Source of the DNA: Streptomyces fulvoviolaceus
GTDB lineage: Bacteria > Actinomycetota > Actinomycetes > Streptomycetales > Streptomycetaceae
Assembly (NCBI RefSeq): GCF_000718165.1
Contig: NZ_JOEY01000057.1
Coordinates: forward strand, 1 to 64,000
DNA length: 64,000 nucleotides
Direction: 5' to 3'
Shown: positions 54,172 to 63,958 of the stretch, one piece after another
Numbering within the stretch: position 1 is the first letter of the stretch
How the letters are laid out: each line of letters begins with the position of its first letter
Position numbers and translations under genes: made by a program
The notes under the pieces: generated by a model
What the model was told of the DNA's origin: nothing
The model's database searches: none
Seen by the model: only the letters and a program-made list of their open reading frames with translations

Positions 54172-54318
54172 GTGAAGAGTGCGCTGCGCATAACGGCGAC
54201 CCTGGCCCTTTCGGCCGTCCTGTCCCTGCTGACCCTTGAAATCGCCGGGACGGCGGGCCACACGACCACCGTCCGGGCAGGCATGGTCACGACGCTGAGC
54301 GACATCGACTGGCCGTAA
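54172..54318 (+). CDS. Small secreted peptide precursor, 48 residues, beside an HTH-TPR regulator
   Basis: This frame starts at GTG 54172, the only possible start after an in-frame stop upstream, and ends at TAA 54316-54318. The N-terminus is Met-Lys-Ser-Ala-Leu-Arg followed by a hydrophobic run (ATLALSAVLSLLTLEIAG), which makes a signal peptide. The remaining 22 or so residues are hydrophilic, with the C-terminus TTLSDIDWP. It precedes and is co-oriented with a helix-turn-helix/TPR regulator (54459). This is the layout of peptide-receptor pairs of the PlcR-PapR and NprR-NprX type; PapR is also 48 residues. I know of no such pair described in Streptomyces. The ribosome site is weak. Confidence 0.6.
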   Translation: MKSALRITATLALSAVLSLLTLEIAGTAGHTTTVRAGMVTTLSDIDWP

Positions 54319-54348
54319 CCCCATTCCAACCCGCCGTTCGCCTCCCTG

Positions 54349-54382
54349 TAGAGTGATTGCCTCACTTCGGCAATTCTTGCCA
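54349..54382 (+). promoter_or_regulatory. Promoter and TTGCC-type operator of the HTH-TPR gene
   Basis: A -10-like TAGAGT (54349-54354) is followed by ATTGCC (54356-54361), GGCAAT (54369-54374) and TTGCCA (54377-54382). The half-site is that of the array at 54034-54059, so one protein may bind both places. The -35 is weak. Confidence 0.4.
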
Positions 54383-54458
54383 GGGAGGCGGACCGCGGGC
54401 GTTCCCGCCGTCCGCGCTCCACGCACGACAACGTTTTCTTTGAGGTGGTGACAGCGGG

Positions 54459-55682
54459 TTGCTGGAACAACCGGAGTTCGGCCGACGTCTGCGGCAACTG
54501 CGCCTGCAGCAGGGCAAGTCACAGGTGGACCTCACCGGCACCGGCATGTCCGCCACCTATCTGTCCCGCCTGGAGTCCGGCGCGCGCCCGCCCACGCCCC
54601 GCGCGATCGGCTATCTCGCGGAACGACTCGGCCTTCCCGTCGAATCGTTCGAGCAGCCGCCGGCGAGCGATCTCGGCGACGTACTGGCGACGCTGCTGAC
54701 GCTCTCCGGGAGCGAACGCGACGCCGAGCTCAGAGACATGCTCCAGCTGGCCCTCGCGGAGCCCGGCGCCACCGACGCGCAGACCCGCTGGCAGGCGCAG
54801 GCCCATCTGGCGCGCCTCCACGGCGCCCTCGGCGACCACGCGGACGAGCGCACCGCCCTGGACGAGCTGCGCCGGCTCAGCGACGCGATGGCACGCCCCG
54901 CGCTCCAGGTGCACGCCCTCATCCGGCTCGCCCGCTGCCTGCGCAACCTCGGCGAGGCGGCCGAGGCCCGCCGTCTGGTGTGGGAGGCACTGCGCCTGTG
55001 CGAGCAGCACCACCTCCAGGTGCCCGCCGCCGACATCACCCGCAGCAGACTGCTGCTGGCCTCGACCGAGGCCGAGCTGGGCAACCTCGCCGAAGCCGCC
55101 CGGCTGAGCCTGGAGGTGTGCGACGCACTGCCCCGGACCAAGGGCGCCGTCGCCGCGGAGTCCTTCTGGGTCGCCGCGACCGCGCACACCCGTCTCGGCC
55201 GCCACGACCGGGCCGCCGAACTGCTCGCGCAGGCCCTCGACGCCCTGGACAGCCACGAGGACCTGACCCTGTGGATGCGGCTGCGGCTGGCGGCGACCTC
55301 ACTCGCGCTGCAGACGGACCCGCCGCGGGTCGAGGAGGCCGCCGCGTACCTCGACGCGGTCGAACCGGCGCTCGGCCTCGTCGGCTCCGAACTGCACCGG
55401 CACGAGTTCCTGTTCCTGCGCGCCCAACTCCACTACCAGCAGGGCGACTTGCTCACGGCAGAGGAGCTGTGCGGCCGGGCGGAGGAGGGCGCGGCCCTGT
55501 TCGGCTACCGAGACCGCATCCGCCTCCGGGCCCTGCGCGGCCTCCTCGACACCCGGGCCGACGTGCCCGGCGCCCTCGACCGCCTGCGCGAACTCGCCGC
55601 GACGGTCCAGCAGTCCGCCATCCCCGACCTCTCCGCCGAGATCTGGCGCGCGGTGGCGGAGGGGTCGGCGCCTCGGACGTGA
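54459..55682 (+). CDS. XRE-type helix-turn-helix regulator with TPR repeats
   Basis: The protein is 407 residues from TTG 54459 (GAGGTGGTG upstream). Residues 8-58 are an XRE helix-turn-helix (FGRRLRQLRLQQGKSQVDL, then YLSRLESGARPPT). Residues 85-400 are helical repeats of about 40 residues, TPR-like, with Leu-Ala-rich faces (ARLHGALGDHADERTALDEL, LGNLAEAARLSLEV, LGRHDRAAELLAQAL, QQGDLLTAEELCGRAEEG). This is the domain plan of RRNPP peptide receptors, in which the TPR part binds a short imported peptide. It lies beside a 48-residue secreted peptide gene and the divergent biosynthetic operon, and is thus the likely pathway regulator. Confidence 0.88.
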   Translation: MLEQPEFGRRLRQLRLQQGKSQVDLTGTGMSATYLSRLESGARPPTPRAIGYLAERLGLPVESFEQPPASDLGDVLATLLTLSGSERDAELRDMLQLALAEPGATDAQTRWQAQAHLARLHGALGDHADERTALDELRRLSDAMARPALQVHALIRLARCLRNLGEAAEARRLVWEALRLCEQHHLQVPAADITRSRLLLASTEAELGNLAEAARLSLEVCDALPRTKGAVAAESFWVAATAHTRLGRHDRAAELLAQALDALDSHEDLTLWMRLRLAATSLALQTDPPRVEEAAAYLDAVEPALGLVGSELHRHEFLFLRAQLHYQQGDLLTAEELCGRAEEGAALFGYRDRIRLRALRGLLDTRADVPGALDRLRELAATVQQSAIPDLSAEIWRAVAEGSAPRT

Positions 55683-55703
55683 GGTGACCGGTGGTGCCAG
55701 GGC

Positions 55704-56297
55704 TCAGGCTTCGCCGCGCACGCCCGCGAGCACGCGCCGCAGGCCCTCGGTGAGCTGCTCGGCGTCGGTCGCCGTGTCCGGGTTGAACACCCACTGGACC
55801 ATGAGCCCCTGGAGAAGGGTCTGGTAGAAGCGGCCTTCGGTGTCGACGACCTCCTTGGGCTGCTCCTCCTCCGGGATGCCGTTGAACAGGGGCAGCAGCC
55901 CCGACCGGCCCTGTTCCTCCGCCGCGACGAGCATCCGGCGCACCTCCGGCATCCGGTCGCCCTGCAGGATCAGCTCGAAGCTCAGCAGCCAGATCGCCTT
56001 CGACTCACCCACCGCACTCGTGATGTGCGTCCACACCTGCTGGAAGCGCTCGAGCGATCCGGCGGGCGTCGCCGTCACCGCCTCCCCCTCCCCACCGGGT
56101 TCGAAGCGATGCCCCGTCGTCTCGACCAGTGCGACGTACGCCTGCACCAGCAGCGCGTCCTTCGAGCCGTAGTGGTAGCCGATGGACGCAAGGTTGGTCC
56201 CCGACTCCTTGACGATGTCGCGCGCCGTCGTGCGCAGGAATCCCTTCTCCAGCAGGCAGCGCTTGGCGCCCTCGAGCAGATCCTCACGGTGTCCCAT
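55704..56297 (-). CDS. TetR-family repressor of the adjacent MFS pump
   Basis: The protein is 197 residues from ATG 56297; an upstream in-frame start at 56321 is less likely. The N-terminal helix-turn-helix is complete (LRTTARDIVKESGTNLASIGYHYGSK). The C-terminal domain is helical and of the kind found with drug pumps. It is divergent from the MFS gene at 56393 with 95 bases between. The operator-like site at 56350-56370 lies in this gap. It is convergent with the HTH-TPR gene (21 bases apart), so it is not part of that unit. Confidence 0.9.
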   Translation of the reverse strand: MGHREDLLEGAKRCLLEKGFLRTTARDIVKESGTNLASIGYHYGSKDALLVQAYVALVETTGHRFEPGGEGEAVTATPAGSLERFQQVWTHITSAVGESKAIWLLSFELILQGDRMPEVRRMLVAAEEQGRSGLLPLFNGIPEEEQPKEVVDTEGRFYQTLLQGLMVQWVFNPDTATDAEQLTEGLRRVLAGVRGEA

Positions 56298-56349
56298 GCG
56301 AAGCACCCTACCGCCGCCCATACAACCGTCCTAGACACACGACTTATAC

Positions 56350-56370
56350 AAACGTTCTAGACAAGCGTTT
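56350..56370. promoter_or_regulatory. Operator-like inverted repeat between TetR and MFS genes
   Basis: Arms AAACG (56350-56354) and CGTTT (56366-56370) flank an imperfect core containing TTCTAGACAAG. A related CCTAGAC lies 25 bases upstream. Size and place fit the operator of the TetR protein. Confidence 0.4.
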
Positions 56371-56392
56371 AATACGCCCGTACATTCCTTGC

Positions 56393-57934
56393 ATGACGAA
56401 TCCGACGAGCACGACCACCTCCCCCGGAGCCCGCGCCGGGCGCCGCGAATGGACCGCCCTCGCCGTCCTGATGCTTCCGCTGCTCCTGGTCTCGATGGAC
56501 GTCTCGGTCCTCTACTTCGCCATCCCGGCGATCAGCGCGGACCTGGAGCCGAGCGGCACCCAGCAGCTGTGGATCTTCGACATCTACGCGTTCGTGCTGG
56601 CCGGCCTGCTGATGACGATGGGCTCGCTGGGCGACCGCATCGGCCGCCGCAGGCTGCTCCTGATCGGCGCGACCGCGTTCGGCGCCGCCTCGCTGGTGGC
56701 GGCGTACGCCAACAGCGCCGAGACCCTGATCGTGGCCCGCGCGGTCCTCGGCATCGGCGGCGCGACCCTGATGCCGTCGACGATGGCGCTGATCCGCACG
56801 ATGTTCACGGACCCGGGCGAGCGCGCGAAGGCGATCGGCCTGTGGTCCGGCGTGATGACGGCCGGCGTCGCACTGGGCTCGGTGATGAGCGGCGTCCTGG
56901 TCGAGTACTTCTGGTGGGGCTCGGTCTTCCTGGTCAACCTGCCCGCGATGGCCCTGCTCCTGGTCCTCGGCCCGATCCTGCTCCCCGAGTCGAAGGACCC
57001 CTCCCCCGGTCGCTTCGACTGGCTGAGCGTCCCGCTGTCGATGGCCGCGGTGCTTCCCGTGATCTACGGCCTCAAGGAGATCACGAACGAGGGCTGGAAC
57101 GTCCTCTACGTCATCTCGATCACCGTCGGCCTGCTCTTCGCGACCCTCTTCGTCCACCGTCAGCGCACGGCGGCCTCGCCGATGATCTCCCCGGCCCTGT
57201 TCCGCGGTCGCGGCTTCGCCCCCGCGGTCGTCCTCAACCTGATCTCGGTCTTCGGGATGATGGGCTCGGCGTTCTTCACCACGCAGTACCTGCAGTCGGT
57301 GCTCGACAAGAGCGCGCTGGAGGCGGCCCTGTGGGCGCTGCTGCCGTCGGTGCCGATCGGGGCGGCGGCGCCGATCGCGACCTCGCTGGTGCAGAAGGGC
57401 GTCAACCGCGCCCACGTCGTCACCGCGGGCTTCGCGATCGCCGCGTGCGGCTACGCTCTGCTGGCCTGCGCCGGTACGGACTCGATGTGGCTGGTGCTGG
57501 TGGCGTGCGGTGTCCTCGCCGTCGGGATCGTCACCGTGGTCTCCCAGATCACCGACCTCGCGATGGGCACGGCCCCGGTGGAACGGGCGGGCGCCGCGTC
57601 CTCCCTGCTGGAGACGGGCGCCGAGTTCGGCGGCGCCCTCGGCATGGCGGTCCTCGGCTCCATCGGTACGGCGATCTACCGCCACGAGATCCCGAGCTCG
57701 GCCCCGGACGCGGCCCGGGAGACGCTGGGCGGGGCGCTGGCGATCGCCGACCAGGTCCCGGGCCTGGCGACGACGGCCCGGGAGGCGTTCACCAGCGGGA
57801 TGCAGGGGGCGGCGATCGCGGGGGCGGTGCTGCTCGCGGGGGCGGCGGGGCTGGCGGCGGTGACGCTGCGGCGGGTGCGAGTGGACAGCAAAACGCCGGA
57901 CGAGCCGAGCATGCTCAACCCGTCCGGCGTTTGA
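56393..57934 (+). CDS. MFS drug exporter (DHA2 family, 14 helices)
   Basis: The protein is 513 residues. The N-terminus has the DHA2 motif LLVSMDVSVLYFAIPAI; the loop 2-3 motif is GSLGDRIGRRRLLLIGA, and the antiporter motif in helix 5 is GVMTAGVALGSVMSGVL. It is a proton-driven exporter resembling those for quaternary ammonium compounds and antibiotics. Divergence from the TetR gene suggests induction by the exported compound. The last 15 or so residues (KTPDEPSMLNPSGV) are encoded by a repeat element, so the original stop has probably been moved by repeat insertion. Confidence 0.92.
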   Translation: MTNPTSTTTSPGARAGRREWTALAVLMLPLLLVSMDVSVLYFAIPAISADLEPSGTQQLWIFDIYAFVLAGLLMTMGSLGDRIGRRRLLLIGATAFGAASLVAAYANSAETLIVARAVLGIGGATLMPSTMALIRTMFTDPGERAKAIGLWSGVMTAGVALGSVMSGVLVEYFWWGSVFLVNLPAMALLLVLGPILLPESKDPSPGRFDWLSVPLSMAAVLPVIYGLKEITNEGWNVLYVISITVGLLFATLFVHRQRTAASPMISPALFRGRGFAPAVVLNLISVFGMMGSAFFTTQYLQSVLDKSALEAALWALLPSVPIGAAAPIATSLVQKGVNRAHVVTAGFAIAACGYALLACAGTDSMWLVLVACGVLAVGIVTVVSQITDLAMGTAPVERAGAASSLLETGAEFGGALGMAVLGSIGTAIYRHEIPSSAPDAARETLGGALAIADQVPGLATTAREAFTSGMQGAAIAGAVLLAGAAGLAAVTLRRVRVDSKTPDEPSMLNPSGV

Positions 57935-58209
57935 GAACAAGAACCGCCGTCCCGAACCCCCACCCACCTGCGGGGGGCTTCGCTTCCACCCGCCGGACCA
58001 GGCAACTCCAGCCCGCCCGGCCCTAGAGAACGAGAACCGCGGTCCCGAATCCCCACCAACCCGCCGGGGGCTCGCCTCCAGACGCCGGACCAGGCAATTC
58101 CAGCAGGTCCGGCGCTAGAGAACGAGAACCGCCGTCCCGAACCCCCACCCACCCGCCGGGGGCTTCGCCTCCACACGCCGGACCAGGCAATTCCAGCCCG
58201 TCCGGCGTT
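57933..58209. repeat. 92-bp tandem repeat, three copies
   Basis: Units begin with GAGAAC at 57933, 58026 and 58118 (periods 93 and 92). Each holds the dispersed-repeat core CCAGCCCGTCCGGCG or a variant near its end. They run directly into a standard copy of the dispersed repeat at 58191. Confidence 0.85.
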
Positions 58210-58270
58210 TGAGGACGAGGCCCCTTCAGGGCCGAAGCGGGGGTCTGGGGGCGGCAGCAGCCCCCAGGGA
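58191..58270. repeat. Dispersed intergenic repeat
   Basis: The core CAGCCCGTCCGGCGTTTGAG and the following block (GGCCCCTTCAGGGCC hairpin, G-rich run) match the copy at 16451-16527 almost base for base. It lies next to the serA stop codon. Confidence 0.75.
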
Positions 58271-58278
58271 CCGCAACC

Positions 58279-59868
58279 TCAGACCAGGTTCACCGCGCGA
58301 GCCGACGTCGCGCCGATCTCCTCCGCGACCTCGGTCAGCACACCCGCCGGCACCGTGTCGTCCACGGTCAGCACGGCGAGGGCCTCGCCGCCGGCGACCG
58401 CACGCGACACCTGCATACCGGCGATGTTGATACCGGCCTCGCCGAAGACGCGGCCGACCGTGCCGACGACACCCGGACGGTCCTCGTACTTGAGGACGAC
58501 CATGTGGTCGGCCAGCGCGAGGTCGACGTCGTACTCGCCGACCGCGACGATCTTCTGCAGGTGCTTCGGACCGGCCAGCGTGCCGGAGACCGACACCTCC
58601 TCGCCGTTGCTGAGCGTGCCGCGCACGGTGACGACGTTGCGGTGGTCGGCGGACTCCGAGCTGGTGGTCAGCCGTACCTCTACGCCGCGCTCCTGGGCGA
58701 ACAGCGGGGCGTTGACATAGGACACCGTCTCGTCGACGACGTCCTCGAACACGCCCTTCAGAGCGGACAGCTCCAGCACCTTCACGTCGTGCTGGGTGAT
58801 CTCGCCGTAGACCTCGACGTCGAGGCGGACCGCGACCTCACCGGCGAGCGCCGTGAAGATACGGCCGAGGCGCTCCGCGAGGGGCAGGCCCGGCTTGACG
58901 TCCTCGGCGATGACGCCGCCCTGGACGTTCACCGCGTCCGGGACCAGCTCACCGGCGAGCGCGAGGCGGACGGAGCGGGCGACGGCGATGCCGGCCTTCT
59001 CCTGGGCCTCGTCGGTCGACGCGCCGAGGTGCGGGGTGCAGACGACCTGGTCGAGCTCGAAGAGCGGCGAGTCCGTGCAGGGCTCCTTCGCGTACACGTC
59101 GAGGCCGGCACCGGCGACGCGGCCCTCCTTGAGCGCGGAGAACAGCGCTGCCTCGTCGACGATCCCGCCGCGCGCGGCGTTGACGATCCGCACCGACGGC
59201 TTGACCTTGTGCAGCGCCTCGTCGCCGATGAGACCGAGGGTCTCGGGGGTCTTCGGCAGGTGCACGGTGATGAAGTCGGCGACCTCGAGCAGCTCGTCGA
59301 GGGACAGCACCTTGACGCCCATCTGCGCGGCCCGCGCGGGCTGCACGTAGGGGTCGTAGGCGACGACCTTCATGCCGAACGCGGACATGCGCTGGGCGAC
59401 GAGCGCGCCGATGCGGCCGAGGCCCACGACACCGAGGGTCTTCTCCGCGAGCTCGACACCCGTGTACTTGCTGCGCTTCCACTCGCCGTTCTTCAGGGCG
59501 GTGTTGGCCTGCGGGATGTATCGCGCGGTGGCCAGCAGCAGACCGCAGGCCAGCTCGGCGGCGGTGACGATGTTGGAGGTGGGGGCGTTGACGACCATCA
59601 CGCCGGCCTTGGTGGCGGCGGAGACGTCGACGTTGTCCAGGCCGACGCCGGCTCGTGCGACGACCTTCAGCTTCTTCGCGGCGGCGATCGCCTCGGCGTC
59701 GACCTTGGTGGCCGAGCGGATCAGGATCGCGTCCACGTCGGCGATGGCGGGCAGCAGCTCGGCCCGGTCGGCGCCGTTGCAGTGCCGGATCTCGAAGTCC
59801 GGGCCAAGCGCGTCGACAGTCGCGGGCGACAGCTCTTCAGCGATGAGTACGACAGGTTTCGAGCTCAC
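58279..59868 (-). CDS. serA: D-3-phosphoglycerate dehydrogenase
   Basis: Oxidises 3-phosphoglycerate to phosphohydroxypyruvate with NAD, the first step of serine synthesis. The protein is 529 residues from GTG 59868 (GAGG six bases before), the long actinobacterial form; a much longer upstream frame has no support. The NAD fold shows VVGLGRIGALVAQRM. The catalytic Arg, Glu and His lie in VNAARGGIVDEAAL and CTPHLGASTDEAQEK. After about residue 315 come the allosteric substrate-binding region and a C-terminal ACT domain (VVLKYEDRPGVVGTVGRVFGEAGINIAGMQ in parts), which mediates serine feedback. Confidence 0.96.
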   Translation of the reverse strand: MSSKPVVLIAEELSPATVDALGPDFEIRHCNGADRAELLPAIADVDAILIRSATKVDAEAIAAAKKLKVVARAGVGLDNVDVSAATKAGVMVVNAPTSNIVTAAELACGLLLATARYIPQANTALKNGEWKRSKYTGVELAEKTLGVVGLGRIGALVAQRMSAFGMKVVAYDPYVQPARAAQMGVKVLSLDELLEVADFITVHLPKTPETLGLIGDEALHKVKPSVRIVNAARGGIVDEAALFSALKEGRVAGAGLDVYAKEPCTDSPLFELDQVVCTPHLGASTDEAQEKAGIAVARSVRLALAGELVPDAVNVQGGVIAEDVKPGLPLAERLGRIFTALAGEVAVRLDVEVYGEITQHDVKVLELSALKGVFEDVVDETVSYVNAPLFAQERGVEVRLTTSSESADHRNVVTVRGTLSNGEEVSVSGTLAGPKHLQKIVAVGEYDVDLALADHMVVLKYEDRPGVVGTVGRVFGEAGINIAGMQVSRAVAGGEALAVLTVDDTVPAGVLTEVAEEIGATSARAVNLV

Positions 59869-60049
59869 GTGAGTCCTCACAAGTCCAATGCGTGCGGACG
59901 GCCGTCCCGACGGCCGCATGCGGTGGAGGGTGCTAGCCGCGTGGAAGACGCACGACGCTGTGGGCCTGACGCGTATGTAGTACGGCAGTGTAGTGGCGCG
60001 GCGGGGGCGTGCTTGCGCCTGCGCGGAAGGATCACCCGCACGTGCGGTG

Positions 60050-60098
60050 TCGAGCGCCTCCGGCATTCGAGGAGCGGGGGCCGGGGCGGCGCCCCGCG
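60050..60098. repeat. Dispersed intergenic repeat, degenerate copy
   Basis: The core GCGCCTCCGGCATTCGAGGA followed by GC-rich hairpin sequence is a decayed relative of the other copies. It lies in the 299-base gap between ilvC and serA, where I also see the ilvC terminator but no gene. Confidence 0.55.
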
Positions 60099-60120
60099 GC
60101 GTCGCCCCGGCCAGACGGCC

Positions 60121-60156
60121 GGGCCGTGACACCGGTCAACACCGGCATCACGGCCC
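60121..60156 (-). terminator. Terminator after ilvC
   Basis: GGGCCGTGA (60121-60129) pairs with TCACGGCCC (60148-60156), and an inner CCGG pairs with CCGG. It lies 12 bases past the ilvC stop codon. Confidence 0.7.
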
Positions 60157-60167
60157 GACCGACGGGG

Positions 60168-61809
<1,642 letters not shown>

Positions 61810-61830
61810 GATCTTTTACGTCTCTCTCGC

Positions 61831-63681
61831 TCAGTCGTCTTCGTTGTCGCCGAAGTCGGGGCGGACGTCCCGGGCGGCCATGATCTCGTCGTTGGAGGTG
61901 CCGGCGGCGACCATCGGCCACACCATCGCGTCCTCGTGGACGATGAAGTCGATCACGACCGGGCGGTCGTTGATCGAGTTCGCCTCCTCGATGACCTTGT
62001 CGAGGTCGTCCGGGGACTCACAGCGGATGGCGTAGCAGCCCATGGCCTCCGACAGCTTCACGAAGTCGGGGACGCGGGTGCCGGCGCTCGGCTCCTTGCC
62101 GGTGGCCTCCGGGCCGGAGTGCAGCACGGTGTTGGAGTACCGCTGGTTGTAGAAGAGGGTCTGCCACTGGCGGACCATCCCGAGGGCGCCGTTGTTGATG
62201 ATGGCGACCTTGATCGGGATGTTGTTCAGGGAGCAGGTGGTGAGCTCCTGATTGGTCATCTGGAAGCAGCCGTCGCCGTCGATCGCCCAGACCGTCCGGT
62301 CCGGCTGACCGGCCTTGGCGCCCATCGCGGCCGGGACCGCGTAGCCCATCGTGCCCGCGCCACCCGAGTTCAGCCAGGTCGCCGGCTTCTCGTACTGGAC
62401 GTAGTGCGCGGCCCACATCTGGTGCTGACCGACGCCCGCCGCGAAGATCGTGCCCTCCGGCGCGAGTTGGCCGATGCGCTCGATGACCTGCTGCGGGGAG
62501 AGCGAGCCGTTGTCGGGCTGGTCGTAGCCCAGCGGGTACGTCTCGCGCCAGCGGTTGAGGTCCTTCCACCAGGCGCTGTAGTCGCCCTGGTTCCCCTCGC
62601 TGTGCTCCTTCTGCACGGCCTGCACCAGGTCCGCGAGGACCTCGCGGGCGTCCCCGACGATCGGCACGTCGGCAGCGCGGTTCTTGCCGATCTCCGCCGG
62701 GTCGATGTCGGCGTGGACGATCTTGGCGTACGGGGCGAAGCTGTCCAGCTTGCCGGTGACGCGGTCGTCGAAGCGGGCTCCGAGGGCGACGATCAGGTCG
62801 GCCTTCTGCAGCGCGGTGACGGCGGTGACCGCACCGTGCATGCCCGGCATTCCCACGTGCAGCGGGTGGCTGTCGGGGAATGCGCCGAGCGCCATCAGGG
62901 TGGTGGTGACGGGCGCTCCGGTGAGCTCGGCGAGAACCTTGAGCTCGGCGGTGGCGTGTGCCTTGATGACACCGCCGCCGACGTAGAGGACGGGCCGCTT
63001 GGCGGAGGTGATCAGCTTGGCGGCCTCGCGGATCTGCTTGGCGTGCGGCTTGGTCACCGGGCGGTAGCCGGGCAGGTCCATGGTGGGCGGCCACGAGAAG
63101 GTGGTCTGCGCCTGCATCGCGTCCTTGGCGATGTCGACCAGGACCGGGCCCGGGCGGCCGGTGGAGGCGATGTGGAACGCCTGCGCGATCACCCGCGGGA
63201 TGTCCTCGGCCTTGGTGACCAGGAAGTTGTGCTTGGTGATCGGCATCGTGATGCCGACGATGTCCGCCTCCTGGAAGGCGTCCGTGCCGATCGCCTTGGA
63301 GGCCACCTGCCCGGTGATCGCCACGAGCGGCACCGAGTCCATGTGGGCGTCCGCGATCGGGGTGACCAGGTTGGTCGCGCCGGGGCCGGAGGTCGCCATG
63401 CAGACGCCGACCTTGCCGGTGGCCTGCGCGTAACCGGTGGCCGCGTGACCGGCGCCCTGCTCATGGCGGACCAGGACGTGACGCACCCGGGTGGAGTCCA
63501 TCAGCGGGTCGTACGCCGGAAGGATCGCACCGCCGGGAATGCCGAATACCGTCTCGGCGCCGACCTCCTCGAGAGAGCGGATGAGGGACTGCGCACCCGT
63601 GACGTGCTCGGGGGCGGACTGGTGTCCTCCGGATCGGGGCCGCGGCTGCGGGTGATGGGCCCCGGTGGCCTGCTCGGTCAT
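61831..63681 (-). CDS. ilvB: Acetolactate synthase large (catalytic) subunit
   Basis: ThDP- and FAD-dependent enzyme making 2-acetolactate from pyruvate, or 2-aceto-2-hydroxybutyrate from pyruvate and 2-oxobutyrate. The 616 residues are normal. The catalytic Glu is in [16 protein letters not shown], the thiamine-diphosphate motif is [14 protein letters not shown], and the FAD-binding middle domain includes [14 protein letters not shown]. Expression begins behind a leader peptide and attenuator (63762-63891). It is first in the ilvB-ilvN-ilvC series. Confidence 0.97.
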   Translation of the reverse strand: MTEQATGAHHPQPRPRSGGHQSAPEHVTGAQSLIRSLEEVGAETVFGIPGGAILPAYDPLMDSTRVRHVLVRHEQGAGHAATGYAQATGKVGVCMATSGPGATNLVTPIADAHMDSVPLVAITGQVASKAIGTDAFQEADIVGITMPITKHNFLVTKAEDIPRVIAQAFHIASTGRPGPVLVDIAKDAMQAQTTFSWPPTMDLPGYRPVTKPHAKQIREAAKLITSAKRPVLYVGGGVIKAHATAELKVLAELTGAPVTTTLMALGAFPDSHPLHVGMPGMHGAVTAVTALQKADLIVALGARFDDRVTGKLDSFAPYAKIVHADIDPAEIGKNRAADVPIVGDAREVLADLVQAVQKEHSEGNQGDYSAWWKDLNRWRETYPLGYDQPDNGSLSPQQVIERIGQLAPEGTIFAAGVGQHQMWAAHYVQYEKPATWLNSGGAGTMGYAVPAAMGAKAGQPDRTVWAIDGDGCFQMTNQELTTCSLNNIPIKVAIINNGALGMVRQWQTLFYNQRYSNTVLHSGPEATGKEPSAGTRVPDFVKLSEAMGCYAIRCESPDDLDKVIEEANSINDRPVVIDFIVHEDAMVWPMVAAGTSNDEIMAARDVRPDFGDNEDD

Positions 63682-63761
63682 CGTCAGTCTCTTCTCGATG
63701 CTGAGGGTTTTTGCGAAGTTCGTGCGGTGTACGGCTTTTGTACGACAGGTGCCTGTGCAAC

Positions 63762-63795
63762 AAAAAACCCCTCGTGCCGTGAGGCAAGCGAGGGG
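63762..63795 (-). terminator. ilvB attenuator hairpin
   Basis: Read leftward, CCCCTCG pairs with CGAGGGG, an inner GGCA-type stem lies within it (TGCC, GTGA, GGCA), and six U residues follow at once. It ends 80 bases before the ilvB start, downstream of the leader peptide. Confidence 0.9.
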
Positions 63796-63849
63796 AGCGC
63801 GCCGGAGTGGGTGGCTGGGAGTTCCGGGTCCGACCGGACGTCACCAGCT

Positions 63850-63891
63850 TCAGCCGACGCGCTTTCCAAGTACGAGAATTCGGGTGCGCAT
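63850..63891 (-). CDS. ilvB leader peptide
   Basis: A 13-codon frame reading MRTRILVLGKRVG follows a strong GGGGGGAGGG ribosome site. Four consecutive codons call for Ile, Leu, Val and Leu, the end products of the pathway. It lies 54 bases before the attenuator hairpin. Ribosome stalling here when these amino acids are short would prevent hairpin formation and let ilvBNC be transcribed. Confidence 0.9.
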   Translation of the reverse strand: MRTRILVLGKRVG

Positions 63892-63945
63892 GGGACTGAC
63901 CCTCCCCCCGGCACACATGCACTGTCAAGCGGGTGGGACGGGAGT

Positions 63946-63958
63946 CTCATTATGTGAG
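63946..63958 (-). promoter_or_regulatory. ilvB promoter -10 within a small palindrome
   Basis: CTCATTATGTGAG has complementary ends (CTCA, TGAG). Leftward it supplies the -10-like CATAAT (63954-63949), about 60 bases before the leader ATG. The -35 is weak, which suggests an activator; a regulator of branched-chain genes is a possibility. Confidence 0.45.

Noticed and set aside
58504..60129. Long plus-strand frame opposite serA
   Set aside because: It is antisense to a certain gene, without motifs or a start site.
63921..63930. Leftward TTGACA as a -35 box for ilvB
   Set aside because: A -10 at the normal distance would fall in the leader ribosome site, leaving no room for the leader peptide. 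The -10 at 63949-63954 is better placed.
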